Shown here: positions 17,645 through 27,185 of the stretch, in pieces
Numbering within the stretch: the stretch's first letter is position 1
Layout of the letters: each line of letters opens with the position of its first letter
Notes under the pieces: generated by a model
What the model was told of the DNA's origin: nothing
Databases searched by the model: none
Seen by the model: only the letters and a program-made list of their open reading frames with translations
Assembly: GCF_900108855.1 (NCBI RefSeq)
Contig: NZ_FNXY01000005.1
Location: 329,061 to 393,060 of the forward strand
Direction of reading: 5' to 3'
Length of the DNA stretch: 64,000 nucleotides
Source of the DNA: Dyadobacter koreensis
GTDB taxonomy: Bacteria > Bacteroidota > Bacteroidia > Cytophagales > Spirosomataceae
Position numbers and translations under genes: made by a program

Positions 17645-19126
17645 TTAACTATTAATCAACGCTTCTTTCCACTTGCCATAGGCTTCTTTTGTTGCTTCTT
17701 TTAATGAAGAATCCGGCTCGATAGTCCGGAGGGCAGATAACCCGACAAAAGCTTCGTTTCGGCTCTTGTAGTAACCCAGGCCCAGACCTGCTGCGCGCGC
17801 AGCACCCTGTGCTCCGTCGGTATTAAAAAGCTCAACGGTTGCGCCTGAAACGTTGGCAAATGTTTCACGAAAAACCGGGCTTAAAAACATGTTTGCTTCA
17901 CCAGCTCTTATATTTTTCAAAGAAACACCAAGCGTTTCCATTACTTCCATACCATAATATAGGGCAAAGACAATACCTTCCTGAGCAGCGCGTGTCCAGT
18001 GATTTATTCCATGGCGACTGAATTGAAGTCCCTGGAAAGTTGCTCCCGGATCCTGATTTTCCAGCATTCTTTCTGCGCCATTTCCAAAAGGAAGGCATAG
18101 CAGTCCATCAGAACCAACTGGTGCCTTTGCTGCCAAATCGTTTATTGCCGGGTAAGAAACATTTCCCTGCAATAATGTATTTCTCAGCCAGCTGTTCAAA
18201 CTTCCGGTTCCATTTACACAAAGTAAAACGCCATATCGAGGAGCTTCAACCGTGTGGTTTACGTGTAAAAATGTATTGACCCTTGACTTCTCGTCAAACT
18301 TGATTTGTTCGCTGACGCCATATACAACGCCGGAAGTCCCCGCTGTCGCTGCTACCTCTCCCGGTTCTAACACATTTAGGGAAAACGCATTATTTGGCTG
18401 ATCTCCTGCGCGATACGTAATAGGAATTCCTGCTTTAAGGCCTAGTGATACAGCGGCATCGGCAGTAAGGCGGCCTTGTTCAGAAAATGTTGGAAGGACT
18501 TTGGCAATCAGATTTTTATCAAAACCAAAATAATCCAAAAGGAAATCGGCGGGTTTTTCATCCACAAAATCCCAGAAAATTCCTTCTGATAATCCTGACG
18601 GCGTGGTTACAACTTCTTGCGTCATCTTAGCCGCCAGATAATCGCCGGGTAGCATAAACTTGTGCACCTTTGCAAATACATCAGGCTCATTTTGTTTCAC
18701 CCAGCCTAATTTCGAAGCTGTGAAGTTTCCTGGCGAATTAAGCAGATGAGGTAAAACTTTGTTCTCCCCAATCGATTCCATCGCCTTATTCCCAATTTCA
18801 ACCGCGCGGCTGTCGCACCAGATAATGGACGGACGTAATACGTTCAGATCTTTATCAACAACCACCAAACCGTGCATCTGGTAAGAAATGCCGATTGCGC
18901 CAACAGCATCTGCCGAAATTCCGGATTGTTTCATGACTGCCTGGGAGGCAAGGCATGCATTTTCCCACCATTGTTCTGGTTGTTGTTCTGCGAAACCTGG
19001 CTTTGGAGCGGCTATTGCCATTTCTTTTTCAGGGTAAAAAGCCGAAGCAACTACCTGCCCGGTGTCTGCATGCAAAAGACAAGCTTTTATTGATGAACTG
19101 CCTAAATCGAATCCCAGGAAATACAT
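17645..19126 (-). CDS. xylB: Xylulokinase (FGGY family)
   Basis: Phosphorylates D-xylulose to xylulose-5-phosphate for the pentose phosphate pathway. The 493 residues have the FGGY layout: an N-terminal phosphate loop FDLGSSSIKACLL at 5-17, SYQMHGLV near 105-112, WCDSRA, the catalytic-Asp region YRAGDQPNNAF near 238-248, and the second ATPase domain with GTSGVVY and GARAAGLGLGYY. Length and motifs fit XylB better than glycerol kinase, although other pentulokinases remain possible. No xylose isomerase is next to it. A palindrome about 110 bases upstream may be an operator. Confidence 0.9.
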   Translation of the reverse strand: MYFLGFDLGSSSIKACLLHADTGQVVASAFYPEKEMAIAAPKPGFAEQQPEQWWENACLASQAVMKQSGISADAVGAIGISYQMHGLVVVDKDLNVLRPSIIWCDSRAVEIGNKAMESIGENKVLPHLLNSPGNFTASKLGWVKQNEPDVFAKVHKFMLPGDYLAAKMTQEVVTTPSGLSEGIFWDFVDEKPADFLLDYFGFDKNLIAKVLPTFSEQGRLTADAAVSLGLKAGIPITYRAGDQPNNAFSLNVLEPGEVAATAGTSGVVYGVSEQIKFDEKSRVNTFLHVNHTVEAPRYGVLLCVNGTGSLNSWLRNTLLQGNVSYPAINDLAAKAPVGSDGLLCLPFGNGAERMLENQDPGATFQGLQFSRHGINHWTRAAQEGIVFALYYGMEVMETLGVSLKNIRAGEANMFLSPVFRETFANVSGATVELFNTDGAQGAARAAGLGLGYYKSRNEAFVGLSALRTIEPDSSLKEATKEAYGKWKEALINS

Positions 19127-19441
19127 ATTTATCGTTTTGAGTTAGTCGGTTTGATAGAAAAATTATAATTATTAACAGACAAATTTCCGAAATACAAAAA
19201 TGTTGAATTTGTATCATATTACAACAAATTATTAAGTGTATATATTACACTTTTAATGAATTTTCAATTATTTTTATAGCTAATGGCAAATTTGATTTAT
19301 GCACTTTTAAATGATTGGAGAAAGCTTGTTCTTTGTATAGGAATCCTAAATTGAGTCTAAGTTATTTCCCTGAGATAATTAAAACGAAATTCTTTGTTAA
19401 CTTAGATTCTGTAAATCTACATCGTCCTTTTTAAGGAAATT
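19127..19441. other. AT-rich intergenic region upstream of xylB and the M28 peptidase gene
   Basis: A 315-base divergent promoter region without a gene. Its only clear structure is the AAGTGTA-TATAT-TACACTT palindrome at 19234-19252. Confidence 0.6.
19234..19252. promoter_or_regulatory. Palindrome, candidate operator for xylB
   Basis: AAGTGTA and TACACTT form perfect 7-base arms around a 5-base spacer. No regulator gene lies nearby; the role is inferred from position only. Confidence 0.35.
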
Positions 19442-20911
19442 ATGAAAAAAATAATATTAGTTGCATTAGCCGGCGGATTATTCTTTTTAACCGCTGCATT
19501 CAATTCAGAGGATAAGAAATGGGAGAAAACTTTTACACGTTTTGACACTGAAGTAAGAAAGAACAGCAAAGCGTATGAGACGCTGGGTAAAGCTACCGAA
19601 ACGATTGGTCATCGCTTGACGGGAAGTGCCAATGGGGAAAAAGCAGAGGAATATGCCTTCAATTTACTGAAAAGCTATGGTTTTTCTGACGTTTCCTATC
19701 AGCCTTTTGAAGTAGAGGCCTGGATGCGTGATACTGTAACATTAAGCATCGTTCCTTCAAGCAGCGATAATTTTCGTGAAGTTCCGGTTGTTTCTTTGGC
19801 GCATTCGCCGGTAGAAGCGAACCTGAAAGGTGAAATTGTGGACGTTGGAAACGGTCTTGAAGAAGATTTTGAAGCACTTAAAGATAAAATAAAAGGTAAA
19901 ATCGTCCTTGCCAATATTGGTCTTGTTGGGGTGACAGGAAAGAAAAATCTTCACCGTTCAGAGAAGACCGCACTTGCGATCAAGTATGGTGCAGATGGAA
20001 TCGTGATGGTGAACCAGGCTCCCGGCAAAATATTGTTGACAGGAACTGCTTCAGTAACAGGTGCAATTATTTCAATTCCTGCGGTTTGTGTTTCAAGCGA
20101 TAGCGGAAAAGAAATCCGTGGCTGGCTGAAAGACGAAGGCCCGCTGCAGGCGCATGTGGAAATGCATAACATTTCGAAAAAGATAAAAGCCAGAAACGTA
20201 ATTGCTACGCTTAAAGGAAGGTCGGACGAAAAAGTAATTATCGGCGGACATTTAGATTCCTGGGATCTTGCAACAGGAGCCATTGACAATGGAATCGGAT
20301 CGTTCGCTGTGATGGATATAGCCCGTGCTTTTAAAGCGCTTAAAATTAAGCCGGAACGCACGATCCAATTTGTTTTGTTCATGGGAGAAGAGCAGGGACT
20401 TTTAGGTTCAAAACATTTTGTCAGCGAACTGAAACGTACCGGAGCCATTGACAAAGTAAGTTATATGATGAACCTGGATATGACCAATGATCCAAAGGGA
20501 ATCAATGCATTTGGCAAAGCTGAAATGACTGATTTTTTCAAAGGAGTTGGTGATGCAATTCATAATATTGACCCGGCTTACAAAAATGAGCAAGCGAACA
20601 GAGCAGGTCTGCACAGCGATCACCAGCCGTTTATGCTGGAAGGAATTCCTGTGGCTGGCTTGTCCGGAACTTTGGCGCCTGATGTGATCCAGTGTTACCA
20701 CGCCGACTGCGATAATTTTGATCTTGTTAATAAAGAGCAGCTTGAAAATACTGTGAGAATTGCTTCAATGTGTTTATTCGCACTTTCAGATGCTAAAAAG
20801 CTTGAAGGGCAAAAACTTTCAGATACTAAAACCAGAGACTATCTGATCTCGCAAGGCCTGAAACAGGAACTTGTGATAGGGCAGGAGTGGAGATGGGGAG
20901 ACGCTAAATAA
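19442..20911 (+). CDS. Exported M28-family zinc aminopeptidase with PA domain
   Basis: A periplasmic or secreted peptidase that trims N-terminal residues from peptides. The 489 residues show a signal peptide (1-20), a protease-associated insert at about 115-225, and an M28 catalytic domain with the co-catalytic zinc ligands: His and Asp in GGHLDSWD (near 269-276), Asp in AIDNGIGS, the Glu pair in GEEQGLLGS, Asp in NLDMTND and His in CYHADCDNFD. It is full length and stands alone. It ends at a shared terminator with the SMR exporter gene. Confidence 0.92.
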   Translation: MKKIILVALAGGLFFLTAAFNSEDKKWEKTFTRFDTEVRKNSKAYETLGKATETIGHRLTGSANGEKAEEYAFNLLKSYGFSDVSYQPFEVEAWMRDTVTLSIVPSSSDNFREVPVVSLAHSPVEANLKGEIVDVGNGLEEDFEALKDKIKGKIVLANIGLVGVTGKKNLHRSEKTALAIKYGADGIVMVNQAPGKILLTGTASVTGAIISIPAVCVSSDSGKEIRGWLKDEGPLQAHVEMHNISKKIKARNVIATLKGRSDEKVIIGGHLDSWDLATGAIDNGIGSFAVMDIARAFKALKIKPERTIQFVLFMGEEQGLLGSKHFVSELKRTGAIDKVSYMMNLDMTNDPKGINAFGKAEMTDFFKGVGDAIHNIDPAYKNEQANRAGLHSDHQPFMLEGIPVAGLSGTLAPDVIQCYHADCDNFDLVNKEQLENTVRIASMCLFALSDAKKLEGQKLSDTKTRDYLISQGLKQELVIGQEWRWGDAK

Positions 20912-20920
20912 ATGACTTTC

Positions 20921-20957
20921 AAAAATGGTATCGAAAGATTATTTCGATACCATTTTT
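20921..20957. terminator. Bidirectional terminator
   Basis: AAAAATGGTATCGAAA (20921-20936) pairs exactly with TTTCGATACCATTTTT (20942-20957). The A- and T-tracts serve both strands. The right arm also codes for the last residues of the SMR protein. Confidence 0.8.
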
Positions 20958-21259
20958 AATCCTATGATTGATCCGATTAATAGAAATACAAAAAATAATC
21001 GCCAGAAATCGGCTGGTTCTTTATAAAAAAAGATTCCCATCAACACGGTACCTACCGCCCCGATTCCCGTCCAAACTGCATATGCTGTACCTAAGGGAAT
21101 AGTCTGAATGGCTTTGTTTAGAAACAGAAAGCTGCAGATAATACAAACAAAAAACGCCGCGCTCCACTTCACGTTTGAGAAATTGTCTGAAAGTTTCAGA
21201 CAAGTCGTAAAACCAATTTCGAACGCGCCGGCAATAAAAAGAAGTATCCAGGAAATCAT
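20939..21259 (-). CDS. SMR-family exporter, SugE/Gdx-like
   Basis: A small four-helix inner-membrane proton antiporter, 106 residues. The essential Glu is at position 14 (GAFEIG). The stretch GTAYAVWTGIGAVGT and the closing IIGLK are characteristic of the SugE/Gdx subgroup, whose studied members export guanidinium, rather than of EmrE. Many Gdx genes carry a guanidine riboswitch, but I see no such conserved structure in the 113 bases upstream. It is a single gene; dual-topology homodimers are normal for this subgroup. Confidence 0.88.
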   Translation of the reverse strand: MISWILLFIAGAFEIGFTTCLKLSDNFSNVKWSAAFFVCIICSFLFLNKAIQTIPLGTAYAVWTGIGAVGTVLMGIFFYKEPADFWRLFFVFLLIGSIIGLKMVSK

Positions 21260-21372
21260 TTTCGACTTTGTTAGTGAATAAGCTAATAACTTGCAGTTAG
21301 CTGTCTGCCATTACTATCACAAAGGTCGCCTTGTTTTTTCAGACAAAATTTTACAATTGTTAAAAAATAGAT

Positions 21373-21936
21373 TTATTTGATTTCAGCTCTGATGCGGCTC
21401 AACGTCACTTGACTAATGCCTAAATAGGAAGCGATATGGCCAAGCTGGACGCGTTGAAGAATGTCCGGGCTGGAACGTATGAAATCTTCGTAACACTCTT
21501 TTGCTGTTTTGAATTGTCGCGAGATAAAAGATTCTTCCAGCTTAATCAATTCTGATTCAGCCAGCTTTCTCCCCCAGTTGGCAAATTCCAGATCAGTCTG
21601 ATATAAATCCATCAGTACCGAGTCTGACACTTTATACAATACTGCGTTTTCCAGAAGTTCGATATTTTCATACCCGGCCTTGTTAAGGAAAAAACTATTG
21701 TAGGAAAGTAAAATATTTGATTCAGAGCCAATCCAGAAGTTAATTTCCTTATCCTCTTTATAGCAAAAAGCGCGCGCAATTCCCTGTTCAATGAAGTAAA
21801 CAGAGCGTTCAATTCGCCCGGCTTTGAAAAGCATATGTCCTTTTTGAAACGTAACTTTTTCAAGCAGAGGAAGTAATTTAGCGAGTGACTCCTCTCTTAA
21901 TCCAAGTGCCAGAATTTTTTTAATCGTGTTTTCCAA
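21373..21936 (-). CDS. Crp/Fnr-type transcriptional regulator
   Basis: A cytoplasmic DNA-binding regulator, 187 residues. The N-terminal half is a cyclic-nucleotide-binding-like beta-roll (KGHMLFKAGRIERSVYFIEQGIARAF, residues about 34-59). The C-terminal helix-turn-helix QLGHIASYLGISQVTLSRIRAEI closes the protein. The Arg and Glu that bind cAMP phosphate and ribose are not conserved, so it probably senses something else or nothing, as in most Bacteroidota members of this group. It lies upstream of the SMR exporter gene on the same strand and could control it; that is inference. Confidence 0.87.
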   Translation of the reverse strand: MENTIKKILALGLREESLAKLLPLLEKVTFQKGHMLFKAGRIERSVYFIEQGIARAFCYKEDKEINFWIGSESNILLSYNSFFLNKAGYENIELLENAVLYKVSDSVLMDLYQTDLEFANWGRKLAESELIKLEESFISRQFKTAKECYEDFIRSSPDILQRVQLGHIASYLGISQVTLSRIRAEIK

Positions 21937-22060
21937 GAAGTTATGGGTTAGATAAGAACCTGAATAATTCGCAGTTGATAACTTTTAACACATATTTATT
22001 CAAGCGCACTTTCAAGTTAGCACGATTACTGCGGATATTTGTGGACTAATTTTAAATTCT

Positions 22061-22870
22061 ATGCTTGTATTTCCAAACGCAAAAATTAATATAGGACTAA
22101 ATATCGTTGAAAAACGGTCGGATGGCTTTCATAATATCGAATCCTGTTTTTATCCGGTGGGCTGGTCCGATGCTTTGGAAATAGTACGGTCAGAAAAATT
22201 TGCGTTTCAATCGGACGGAATTACTATCCCCGGCGATTTTTCCAATAATCTTTGTACAAAAGCATATCAAATGCTTGCAGCGGATTATACTTTCCCGGCT
22301 GTTAATATTCATTTATTAAAAGCTGTTCCAATCGGAGCGGGGCTTGGCGGAGGGTCCTCCGACGCCGCTTTTACAATTAAAGCCTTGAACGATCTGTTTT
22401 TATTGAATATTTCTTTGGAAAAACAATTGGATTATGCGCGTAGATTGGGCAGTGACTGTGCCTTTTTCATTGAAAATAAACCCTTATACTGTTATGAGAA
22501 AGGTGACAAATTTGAGGAGATTAGTCTAACACTTGCAGGTAAATGGATTGTTTTGGTAAATCCGGGATTACATATTTCGACTGTTGAGGCTTATTCGGGA
22601 GTTAAGCCTCGTCAATCCGAAACGGATCTCAGAGAATTATTGAAACTGCCGTTATCAGACTGGAAATCAGCTGTTAAAAATGATTTTGAAGAATCGCTTT
22701 TTCCTAAATTCCCTGTTTTGCAGCAGATCAAAAATGAACTTTACAAAACAGGTGCCGCTTATGCGGCCATGAGCGGATCCGGGTCAACATTGTATGGTAT
22801 TTTTCAGGAAGAGAAAGATTTGTCAGCACATTTTAAAGAATGCAAAATCTGGCAGGGGCTGTTGAAATAA
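22061..22870 (+). CDS. ispE: 4-diphosphocytidyl-2-C-methyl-D-erythritol kinase
   Basis: Phosphorylates CDP-methylerythritol in the MEP route to isoprenoids. The 269 residues belong to the GHMP kinase family: the substrate-binding start FPNAKINIGLNIVEKR (4-19), the ATP loop PIGAGLGGGSSDAAF at about 90-104 and the C-terminal MSGSGSTLYGIF near 239-250. It is slightly shorter than the E. coli enzyme, as usual in Bacteroidota. The next gene on the same strand, a cytochrome oxidase subunit, begins 99 bases later and is functionally unrelated. Confidence 0.96.
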   Translation: MLVFPNAKINIGLNIVEKRSDGFHNIESCFYPVGWSDALEIVRSEKFAFQSDGITIPGDFSNNLCTKAYQMLAADYTFPAVNIHLLKAVPIGAGLGGGSSDAAFTIKALNDLFLLNISLEKQLDYARRLGSDCAFFIENKPLYCYEKGDKFEEISLTLAGKWIVLVNPGLHISTVEAYSGVKPRQSETDLRELLKLPLSDWKSAVKNDFEESLFPKFPVLQQIKNELYKTGAAYAAMSGSGSTLYGIFQEEKDLSAHFKECKIWQGLLK

Positions 22871-22969
22871 TATTTGTCTGACCTGTTGTACAGAAACATA
22901 AAAAAATCTCGTTGTAAAACTTATAGTCTCGTGTAATCTTCCTACTTTGTTATAAAGAAAATAGAAATA

Positions 22970-23596
22970 ATGAGTCCTAAACACTCTACCAAAGACAAAG
23001 AAAATCCTTTCACAAAGCGAAGAGAGCCTTTCGGCTTCATGCTTTGGCTTGGAGTTATTGGTAGTTCGCTTTTGTTCGCCGTTATTTTTATTGAGTATTT
23101 TCTGAGAATGGACGGTGCCAATTGGAGGTTTGTGGCACTTCCGGATATGTTCTGGCTAAGTACGCTGGTTATTCTTTTTAGCAGTATCACACTTCACGAA
23201 GCAAATCTTGCTTTTATTCAGGAACGCTTCCTGCACTATCGTATTTTCCTTGCTGCAACGCTGACGCTCGGTATTACCTTCATGTTTTTACAAGGAGGCG
23301 GCTGGATTGAAATGATCGAGAACGGGAGTTTTAATAATATAAATTCTTCTTCAGGATTCATTTATCTGCTTACCGGGCTACATTTGCTGCATATCCTGAT
23401 TGGTGTGATCTATATGGGCATTATTTTCCGTAAAGCACTTAAGAACAGGACTTATGTGGATTCTTTTGTTTACAGCGTTAATCCGCCAAACCGTTTGCAG
23501 CTTAAATTAATTACCCGTTATTGGCACTTTGTTGATATCCTTTGGGTAATCGTTTTTCTTTTACTGCTTTCGCTAAGTTTCTTCAATATATACTAA
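22970..23596 (+). CDS. Heme-copper oxidase subunit III
   Basis: An inner-membrane subunit of a cytochrome c or quinol oxidase, 208 residues with five to six helices. Seen: [20 protein letters not shown] as the first helix (near 22-41), [24 protein letters not shown] near 143-157 with the His pairs of the family, and the closing [17 protein letters not shown]. Subunits I, II and IV are not adjacent, so it must work with a complex encoded elsewhere or be an additional isoform. Its stop overlaps the stop of the convergent MFS gene by 4 bases. Confidence 0.9.
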   Translation: MSPKHSTKDKENPFTKRREPFGFMLWLGVIGSSLLFAVIFIEYFLRMDGANWRFVALPDMFWLSTLVILFSSITLHEANLAFIQERFLHYRIFLAATLTLGITFMFLQGGGWIEMIENGSFNNINSSSGFIYLLTGLHLLHILIGVIYMGIIFRKALKNRTYVDSFVYSVNPPNRLQLKLITRYWHFVDILWVIVFLLLLSLSFFNIY

Positions 23597-24804
23597 AAAT
23601 TACTTTTAAGACTTTTTCTGGCCAGATATGCGCTTAATAATGTCAGTACTGCTGCCGTCAACATAGGCGCTCCGGGGAAATAAACGGGTGCTTCTGATTT
23701 GGTGAAAAAGTAAAATAAATTACTCATCAATGGTGGACCGATAATAGAAGTAAGGCTCATCAAACTGGTAAGTGCTCCCTGTAATTCTCCCTGTTCATTG
23801 GATGGAACCTGTGTTGATATGATACCTTGTAAAGACGGCCCCGCAATTCCTCCCAGAATGTAGGGAACCATGAAAGCAAACATCATCCACGTTTCACGCG
23901 CGAAAGCAAAAAGAACAAAGCCAACAGAATATAAGAATAAGCCGACATAAACTCCTCTTTTCTGTCCTATTTTTGGAATAATCAACCTTATCAATCCTCC
24001 CTGGACAATAGCACCTAACAATCCCATCGCACCGAGTGAATAACCTATAATCCTTTCATTCCATTGAAATTTCTCCATCGTGTAGTACGACCAGTTGCTT
24101 TGAACGGCATGCATCGCCACATAAAGTAACGCCAGAGAAATGATCAGACCGGAAATGACAGGGTATTTTTGCAAGTGTTTTAAAGCACCAATCGGGCTTG
24201 CGCGTTTCCAGCTGAATTTCCTTCGATTCTCTTGTTTCAGAGACTCTGGTAATATAAATAGCCCGTACAGAAAGTTAAGCATGGATAATCCTGCTGCTGC
24301 TAAGAACGGAACGCGGGAGCCATATTGACCTAACAATCCGCCTAGTACAGGTCCGATTATAAATCCTAATCCGAAGGCGGCACCGATCAAACCGAAATTT
24401 TGTGCACGTTTTTCTGGCGTACTGACATCTGCGATATAGGCAGCACCCGTTGTAAAACTGGCCCCCATAACCCCGGCAATAATGCGGCCAACGAATAACC
24501 AGACAATACTTGGAGCGTAGGCAACAAAAAGATAATCAAGTGCGAAGCCAAGTAATGAAGCTAACAATACAGGCCTGCGGCCAAACTGATCGCTCAAACC
24601 TCCTACTATCGGCGCGCAGACAAACTGTACAAAAGAATAAGAGAATAAAATCCAGCCTCCATACCTGGCCGCATCGCTTAAACTGCCGCCAACAAGTTCA
24701 CTGATAAGTTTCGGCATGACCGGAATAATAATTCCAAGTCCCATTACATCAATGAGCAGAGTGATAAATATAAATCCGATTGCCGGAGATTTCTTAGAAG
24801 TCAT
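23593..24804 (-). CDS. MFS exporter, TCR/Tet-like
   Basis: An inner-membrane proton-driven efflux permease with 12 helices, 403 residues. The motif between helices 2 and 3, [19 protein letters not shown] (near 63-81), and the [20 protein letters not shown] region match the tetracycline-exporter class (TCR, DHA1 group). The substrate cannot be set from sequence: many such Bacteroidota genes are called tetracycline resistance without evidence. It is a single gene with a TACATTTG promoter box 18 bases upstream. Confidence 0.88.
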   Translation of the reverse strand: MTSKKSPAIGFIFITLLIDVMGLGIIIPVMPKLISELVGGSLSDAARYGGWILFSYSFVQFVCAPIVGGLSDQFGRRPVLLASLLGFALDYLFVAYAPSIVWLFVGRIIAGVMGASFTTGAAYIADVSTPEKRAQNFGLIGAAFGLGFIIGPVLGGLLGQYGSRVPFLAAAGLSMLNFLYGLFILPESLKQENRRKFSWKRASPIGALKHLQKYPVISGLIISLALLYVAMHAVQSNWSYYTMEKFQWNERIIGYSLGAMGLLGAIVQGGLIRLIIPKIGQKRGVYVGLFLYSVGFVLFAFARETWMMFAFMVPYILGGIAGPSLQGIISTQVPSNEQGELQGALTSLMSLTSIIGPPLMSNLFYFFTKSEAPVYFPGAPMLTAAVLTLLSAYLARKSLKSNF

Positions 24805-24821
24805 AAGGAGTAATTATTCAC

Positions 24822-24829
24822 CAAATGTA
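24822..24829 (-). promoter_or_regulatory. -7 promoter box of the MFS exporter gene
   Basis: The minus strand reads TACATTTG, matching TAnnTTTG, 18 bases before the ATG. Confidence 0.45.
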
Positions 24830-24923
24830 CGCCTTAATTTGAGGCGGAAGGATTAAAAAACGGTTAGTAATTGGGATTTTAAACGACGAAACAGAGGTGA
24901 AGGGTCTTAAACCCGGCAATTTA

Positions 24924-26501
24924 TCACTTCTTCAAAATCCTGAACTCAACGCGTCTGTTAATTTGCTGGCCTTCGGGTGTATCATTTTTAGCAACGGGCT
25001 TTGTCTCTCCATAGCCTTTGCTCTGAACACGATCAGGTTCAATTCCTTTGCCTATCAGATATTCCCGAACTGCATCTGCCCGGTCTTGTGATAGTTTTAG
25101 ATTCGCTTCATTTCCGCCTACATTATCGGTATGTCCACCGATTTCGATAAATAATTTCTTATTATCATTCATCGTGATGCCGATTCTATCAAGTTCGGGG
25201 AAAGATTCTTTGCTCAAAGTCGCTTTTCCAAATGCAAAGAAAATATTATTCAAACGTACAATCTGGCCTTCTTCGATCGGAATTAATTTCAACGATTTAT
25301 TAGTAATTTCTTTGTAGTTTTTCCCTTTCCCGTCAGCCGTTGAATCGGTCAGATCTATACTTTCGCCCTCTGCAATAAAATCGGGTGCGACAGCGCGCAT
25401 ACTATATTTCTGACCGTAAGGGAGTATAATTTTATATTCTCCTGTTGTTGGATTTGTGGTTGCGGTACCTGCTTCCTCACCGTCAGGAAGCGTTTCATAA
25501 ATAATGGTTGCTTCAATCGGTTTTCCCGTTTTAGAATCAATCACACGACCGCTGATCATAACGACGGGATCTGATGTCGGCACAACGGGTTTTGTGGTTG
25601 CCGTATCACCCGGCACAACTTTTGGCTGTAAATTATATCTGACCACATCACCTTTTCCCTCTGTGCCTTTAAAGGAAACCATGTAAGCATAATCGCCCGC
25701 CGCAGAAATTGTATAATAGGCATCATAGCCATCCGTATTGATAGCTGATCCAAGATTAACGGGACGACTCCATCTCTTCCAGGATTTGTCGATACGCTTG
25801 CTGTAATAAATATCATTACTTCCTTGTCCGCCTTTTCTGTCTGTTGAAAAATATAATGTCACTCCATCCGGAGCCAGAAAAGGGGTTGTTTCAGTAAATT
25901 CCTCCGTATTGATCTCTTTTCCCAGATTCATCGGCTTCGTCCAGGTACCATCTTTTTGCTTAAAACTAACGTATAAATCGTCAACCTTGCTGTTCTTTTT
26001 TTCACTGAAAGACATAACCAAGACCTTTCCATCCGTCGATAAATAACCGCAGTCGAACTGTCCTTTACTTGTTTTTGAGTATCCGGGAATCTCAATCTTA
26101 TTAGGAGCAGACCAGCCTCTTGCTGTTTTTTTGCTTAGTGAAAAACCCCGGGTTTCATATACCCCGTTTTTGTAAGCTCCTTTGAGTAAAAGGGTGTTTC
26201 CGTCAGGTGTAATGCTGTATAAACTGTTGTATTGTTCTTTATTTAGTGGAGAAGGTAGTCTGCGCGCCGCGGTCCATTGTTCATTTTTTAATTCTGAAAA
26301 CCAGATATCCTGGCTTCCTTTTGTTCCATTTGTATTTTGAGGATGGCTGATTCTGGAAAAATAAACCGTTTTCCCATCTGGGGAAATAATCGGCGCTATT
26401 TCGTTAAATTCAGTATTAACGGTTTTTCCGAGATTTTCAAGCTGCGCCCAAAGCGGAGAATTTAGTAACGTACAAAAGGTAAATAACAGAACGAGACGCA
26501 T
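24924..26501 (-). CDS. PD40-repeat OmpA-family outer-membrane protein
   Basis: A peptidoglycan-associated envelope protein, 525 residues. Order of parts: signal peptide (1-19), WD40-like PD40 beta-propeller repeats at about 30-285 (several IISPDGKTVYFSR-type units), a carboxypeptidase-like beta sandwich at about 305-385 (VIDSKTGKPIEATI) and a C-terminal OmpA domain at about 405-525 with GGHTDNVGGNEANLKLSQDRA, which holds the Asp/Arg peptidoglycan-binding residues. Proteins with this architecture occur with the T9SS and gliding machinery of Bacteroidota. It lies 45 bases downstream of the LOG gene and may be read from the same transcript. Confidence 0.88.
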   Translation of the reverse strand: MRLVLLFTFCTLLNSPLWAQLENLGKTVNTEFNEIAPIISPDGKTVYFSRISHPQNTNGTKGSQDIWFSELKNEQWTAARRLPSPLNKEQYNSLYSITPDGNTLLLKGAYKNGVYETRGFSLSKKTARGWSAPNKIEIPGYSKTSKGQFDCGYLSTDGKVLVMSFSEKKNSKVDDLYVSFKQKDGTWTKPMNLGKEINTEEFTETTPFLAPDGVTLYFSTDRKGGQGSNDIYYSKRIDKSWKRWSRPVNLGSAINTDGYDAYYTISAAGDYAYMVSFKGTEGKGDVVRYNLQPKVVPGDTATTKPVVPTSDPVVMISGRVIDSKTGKPIEATIIYETLPDGEEAGTATTNPTTGEYKIILPYGQKYSMRAVAPDFIAEGESIDLTDSTADGKGKNYKEITNKSLKLIPIEEGQIVRLNNIFFAFGKATLSKESFPELDRIGITMNDNKKLFIEIGGHTDNVGGNEANLKLSQDRADAVREYLIGKGIEPDRVQSKGYGETKPVAKNDTPEGQQINRRVEFRILKK

Positions 26502-26546
26502 TTTATGTCAGAGGATATGGTGTGTTATGATAATAGAAAACGAAAT

Positions 26547-27149
26547 TTACTTTTCTATATTTTTCACATACAACGATGTATCAAGCGGGTTATTTTCTTT
26601 CTCGCTTAGGTGGTATGCCTGCATTTTTTCCAGAAGTTCGGCGGCATTATCTGCAACGATCAGAAGATCCCGGTTTTCGATATGTAAAAAACCTTCCTCA
26701 ACGGTCTTATCTAAATGTGCGATCAGGTGATCATAAAAACCGTTGATATTCAGCAATCCGATAGGTCCATGGAAAATCTTCAACTGTGACCAGGTCAGGA
26801 TTTCAAATAATTCGTCCAAAGTCCCAAATCCACCGGGCAGCGCTATGACCCCATCTGAAAGCGAGACCATCTTTGCCTTTCTCTCGTGCATCGTTTCCAC
26901 AAAATGGAGTTCGGTCAAGGTTTTCTGAGCAACTTCCAGTTTGGCAAGAAAGTTAGGAATAATACCGGTTGCCGATCCATTATTGTCCATTGCGCCATCT
27001 GAAACCCGGCCCATAAGCCCCATATTGCCGCCACCGTAAATGAGCTTGATATTATTTTTAGCTAACGCAATGCCTAATTCATAAGCCGATTCACTGTAAA
27101 CCGGCTTATTCCCAAAATTTGATCCGCAATAAACTACGATGGACTGCAT
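26547..27149 (-). CDS. LOG-family protein (TIGR00730)
   Basis: A cytoplasmic nucleotide-monophosphate phosphoribohydrolase-like protein. Known LOG members release cytokinin base and ribose-5-phosphate from AMP-type nucleotides; bacterial substrates are less clear. The 200 residues contain the Rossmann start VVYCGSNFG, GGGNMGLMGRVSDGA and the signature LPGGFGTLDELFEILTW at about 104-120, with the preceding catalytic-type Arg in HERKAKMV. It lies 36 bases downstream of mpl, probably in the same transcript. Confidence 0.92.
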   Translation of the reverse strand: MQSIVVYCGSNFGNKPVYSESAYELGIALAKNNIKLIYGGGNMGLMGRVSDGAMDNNGSATGIIPNFLAKLEVAQKTLTELHFVETMHERKAKMVSLSDGVIALPGGFGTLDELFEILTWSQLKIFHGPIGLLNINGFYDHLIAHLDKTVEEGFLHIENRDLLIVADNAAELLEKMQAYHLSEKENNPLDTSLYVKNIEK

Positions 27150-27185
27150 TGAATTTGTCTTTATTTCCTTTTAAACGATTATTCC

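Noticed and set aside
21260..21372. Guanidine riboswitch upstream of the SugE/Gdx-like gene
   Set aside because: I looked for the conserved ACGR and GGGA-type elements of guanidine riboswitches in the 113-base spacer and did not see them. Only a GACCTTTG near-promoter box is present.
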